DNA of 7,540 nt from Clostridia bacterium (GTDB lineage Bacteria > Bacillota > Clostridia > Oscillospirales > UBA644), in assembly GCA_017424085.1 (NCBI GenBank), contig JAFPBP010000053.1, positions 1-7,540 of the forward strand. The letters run 5' to 3'. The notes under the pieces are model-generated. The model was not told the DNA's origin and searched no databases. It saw only the letters and a program-made list of their open reading frames with translations. The position numbers were made by a program, and so were the translations under genes. Positions 6,194 to 7,540 of this stretch are shown here, in pieces; position 1 is the stretch's first letter; the number at the start of each line of letters is the position of its first letter.

Positions 6194-6222
6194 ATTATAA
6201 CCTACACTCTCTTTTTAGACAA
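6194..6222 (-). promoter_or_regulatory. Sigma-A promoter of the HTH regulator
   Basis: On the minus strand a -35 TTGTCT (6217-6222) and a consensus -10 TATAAT (6194-6199) are 17 bp apart, giving a very short leader before the ATG at 6171. The -35 box overlaps the outer arm of the palindrome at 6218-6243. Confidence 0.75.
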
Positions 6223-6243
6223 TATCTATATATAGAGTATGTC
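6218..6243. promoter_or_regulatory. Operator-like palindrome between divergent promoters
   Basis: A 26-bp interrupted dyad: GACA (6218-6221), three unmatched bases, the perfect 12-bp palindrome TCTATATATAGA (6225-6236), three unmatched bases, TGTC (6240-6243, read as T-G-T-C). It covers the -35 of the HTH gene. A related sequence, TATCTATATAT, recurs at 6283-6293 immediately against the rightward -35 box. Likely binding site for the neighbouring HTH protein; this is inference from position and symmetry. Confidence 0.55.
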
Positions 6244-6278
6244 AAAACAGAAACTTTTTCGAATACAAATTGCAAACA

Positions 6279-6302
6279 ACATTATCTATATATTGACAAT
6301 AT
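6279..6302. repeat. Second copy of the operator-like motif at the rightward -35
   Basis: ACATTATCTATATAT at 6279-6293 matches ACAATATCTATATAT at 6219-6233 with one mismatch. It is followed by TTGACA and by GACAATAT (6295-6302), an 8-mer also present at 6218-6225. The two copies lie 60 bp apart, close to a whole number of helical turns. Confidence 0.55.
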
Positions 6303-6321
6303 TCGCAAGCAGTGTTATAAT
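6293..6321 (+). promoter_or_regulatory. Full-consensus sigma-A promoter for micro-ORF and Cys-rich lipoprotein
   Basis: TTGACA (6293-6298) and TATAAT (6316-6321) both match the sigma-A consensus in all six positions, with the optimal 17-bp spacer. Start is predicted near 6328, leaving about 135 nt of leader before the lipoprotein ATG at 6464. Such a strong promoter usually needs repression, consistent with the overlapping operator-like repeat. Confidence 0.88.
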
Positions 6322-6369
6322 ATAGTTGCTATTCAAAAGAACCGTAACTCCGGAAAAGGAGGTGTTAAT

Positions 6370-6393
6370 ATGAAATTGAGATCTGTTTTTTGA
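6370..6393 (+). CDS. Seven-codon micro-ORF (MKLRSVF), candidate leader peptide
   Basis: ATG at 6370 is preceded by AAAAGGAGGTG (6354-6364), the strongest ribosome binding site in the window, at ideal spacing, but the frame meets TGA (6391-6393) after only M-K-L-R-S-V-F. It lies in the leader between the consensus promoter and the Cys-rich lipoprotein, whose own start is 70 nt downstream. The site quality argues that it is translated. It could be a regulatory leader peptide: K-L-R fits the basic-X-basic pattern of some drug-stalled leader peptides, though no resistance gene follows. It could also be the stub of a longer small gene cut by a TGG-to-TGA change, since the frame stays open after the TGA to 6627. 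Confidence 0.55.
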   Translation: MKLRSVF

Positions 6394-6457
6394 AATAACA
6401 GAAGTAAGCGGAACGTTTATTCCGTCACACTAACAAAAAATACACATAGAACAGGAG
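6382..6457 (+). promoter_or_regulatory. Leader with mutually exclusive pairings around the micro-ORF and the lipoprotein RBS
   Basis: TCTGTT (6382-6387, the last sense codons of the micro-ORF) can pair with AACAGA (6397-6402) to enclose the micro-ORF stop. The stretch 6382-6389 can instead pair with 6448-6455 (six Watson-Crick and two G-U pairs), which would cover part of the AGGAG (6453-6457) of the lipoprotein gene. A separate small hairpin is CGGAA (6409-6413) / TTCCG (6420-6424). The pairings are short and A/U-rich, so this is a hypothesis read by eye. Confidence 0.3.
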
Positions 6458-6463
6458 AACAAC

Positions 6464-7540
6464 ATGAAAAGAATACCCCTGATCCTCATTCTTATCGGAA
6501 GCCTCTTTTTCGCTTCCGCCTGCGAGCGGACTTGCGAGACATGCTCATACGGAGCGTGGGAAACCACAAAAGAAGCAACCTGCACAGAAGAAGGATCCGC
6601 AAAAAGAACTTGCAGCGTCTGCAATAACGAAGAAACAAAAACAATCGAGAAAGCAAGCCACAGTTTAAGCTTCAAAGAGACCAAGACCGCAGCAGGGTGC
6701 GTCACAAACGGTGTTGACATCTGGGCTTGCGCAAATTGCACATTCACAGAAGAAAAAGCTGTTACCGCCAAAGGACATTCGTTCGGGGCTTGGGAAGATG
6801 AGGTTCCTGCATCCTGCACAAACGACGGAAGACAAGCAAAAACCTGCAAAGATTGCGGCGAAAAGGAAACCAAACCGATTCAAAAAACCGGACATCGCTT
6901 TACATATAAAACAACGGTTCCCGCAACATGTACCACAACCGGAAAAAATCTTGCTACATGTTCGGTCTGTAACTATTCAGAAGAAGGGATCATACCTTTA
7001 AGCAGCCACGAATACACGGCAGCCACATGTGAAAAGGCTGAAACCTGCAAGAAGTGCGGAGCAATCGGATCGTACGCTCGTGGACACCGATGGATGAATG
7101 CAACCTGCACAAAGCCTTCTACTTGCAGCGTTTGCCAAAAAACAACGGGATCTCCCGCGGGACATTCTTTCTCAGACGGAACCTGTAAAAGCTGCGGAGA
7201 GAAAGCAACGATTGAACTAGCACTTCCCTCTACGCCAAAAACGCTTTCTTATTACGGTTATAATAATAAGAAAATAAGTTCGTGTAAAATCACCAAGATT
7301 ACAAGCGAAACAACCTCCCGTTATGATGGAACAATCAAGCTTACGCTAACGTTTATCGGAGAACTAACCTATCATGAAAATGGTTCCAATCAAAGTGACA
7401 ACGCTTATATCAGCTACAAGCTGTATGACAGCGACGATTTTGTTGTAAAAAGCGGCACCGCTTATTCCGAATCTGTCAAGGTAGGAGAAAAGTTCAAAGA
7501 AGAAATAACGATTTCCGATCTGATCCCCGGCGAAAAATAT
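6464..7540 (+). CDS. Cys-rich C..CxxC..H repeat lipoprotein, 3'-truncated by window edge
   Basis: The frame is open for 359 codons to the last base, so the C-terminus is missing. Residues 1-19 are a signal peptide (K2-R3, Ile/Leu core) ending A17-S18-A19-C20, a lipobox-like site, so an extracellular lipid-anchored protein is predicted. Residues about 24-244 are a chain of modules with one Cys, a CxxC pair and a GH/SH His, as in the P-A-T-C-T...C-S-V-C-G...G-H repeats common in surface proteins of gut Bacillota; each module could form a zinc site, but binding is inferred. From about residue 249 a Cys-poor, Thr/Tyr-rich segment begins (one lone Cys in S-S-C-K), with alternating beta pattern (T-I-K-L-T-L-T-F, Y-I-S-Y-K-L-Y-D-S-D), resembling FxLYD or Ig-like extracellular domains. 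AGGAG at 6453-6457 lies 6 nt before the ATG. Base composition is more A-rich than the EF-G-like gene. Function unknown. Confidence 0.85.
   Translation, partial: MKRIPLILILIGSLFFASACERTCETCSYGAWETTKEATCTEEGSAKRTCSVCNNEETKTIEKASHSLSFKETKTAAGCVTNGVDIWACANCTFTEEKAVTAKGHSFGAWEDEVPASCTNDGRQAKTCKDCGEKETKPIQKTGHRFTYKTTVPATCTTTGKNLATCSVCNYSEEGIIPLSSHEYTAATCEKAETCKKCGAIGSYARGHRWMNATCTKPSTCSVCQKTTGSPAGHSFSDGTCKSCGEKATIELALPSTPKTLSYYGYNNKKISSCKITKITSETTSRYDGTIKLTLTFIGELTYHENGSNQSDNAYISYKLYDSDDFVVKSGTAYSESVKVGEKFKEEITISDLIPGEKY
6545..7195 (+). repeat. Cys/His module array within the lipoprotein
   Basis: Modules by Cys, CxxC and His residue numbers: 40/50-53/66, 79/89-92/105, 118/128-131/144, 156/166-169/182 (long, period 38-39); then 189/195-198/208 and 215/221-224/234 (short, period 26); then a final half-module 241-244. 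A lone CxxC at 24-27 precedes them. Long modules often open with F/Y-G-A-W-E. The repetition is clear in protein but the DNA copies have diverged. Confidence 0.9.

Noticed and set aside
6391..6424. TGA at 6391 as a selenocysteine codon, with the CGGAA/TTCCG hairpin as SECIS-like element
   Set aside because: The hairpin is only 5 bp, the read-through product overlaps the lipoprotein gene and resembles no selenoprotein; other genes in the window use TGA as a normal stop.
6430..6895. Minus-strand open frames across the Cys-rich lipoprotein
   Set aside because: They are antisense shadows with no ribosome binding site; the sense frame has a clear signal peptide and regular repeats.
6545..7195. 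DNA-level repeat array such as CRISPR or a minisatellite
   Set aside because: The repetition is of protein modules with diverged codons; there are no identical direct repeats with spacers.

Overview
The window looks like chromosomal DNA from a Gram-positive anaerobe of the class Clostridia (Bacillota), probably a gut or rumen lineage. The signs are AGGAGG-type ribosome binding sites, sigma-A promoters with 17-bp spacers, U-tract terminators, several lipoproteins with short signal peptides, a PrsA-like foldase, an EF-G-like paralogue, and a Cys-rich repeat lipoprotein of a kind common in gut Bacillota. This is inference from protein style; there is no rRNA or other direct taxonomic marker.

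Layout: (1) 2-715, plus strand, a glycerophosphodiester phosphodiesterase missing only its extreme N-terminus. It converges on (2) 783-1967, minus strand, a PrsA/SurA-like foldase lipoprotein; the two share a bidirectional terminator at 723-745 next to a 17-bp tandem repeat. (3) A divergent, A-tract-rich intergenic region (1968-2284) holds a clear minus-strand promoter and a perfect inverted repeat. (4) 2285-2701 and 2724-3551, plus strand, are a small unknown lipoprotein and an AraC-family regulator, probably one transcript ending at the terminator at 3568-3602. (5) A gene-free stretch with a promoter and a GC-rich leader precedes (6) 3914-5920, an EF-G-family factor of the EF-G-2/FusA2 type with altered GTPase motifs. 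(7) 5947-6171, minus strand, is a 74-aa Cro/C1-type HTH regulator that converges on the EF-G gene; its stop codon lies inside the shared terminator hairpin. (8) 6172-6463 is a compact divergent control region: two back-to-back sigma-A promoters (the rightward one is full consensus), an operator-like palindrome, and a 7-codon micro-ORF with a very strong ribosome binding site. (9) From 6464 to the window end runs a Cys-rich lipoprotein built of C..CxxC..H repeats, followed by a beta-rich domain cut off by the window edge.

Most of the window (GDPD, foldase, AraC, EF-G paralogue) reads as ordinary chromosomal content. The part most worth attention is 5931-7540: a small regulator divergent from a consensus promoter that drives a micro-ORF leader and a repetitive Cys/His-rich surface lipoprotein. 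Its sequence is visibly more A-rich than the EF-G gene, and its leader can be folded into a translation-coupled switch. No tRNA, rRNA, CRISPR array, transposase or phage gene was seen.
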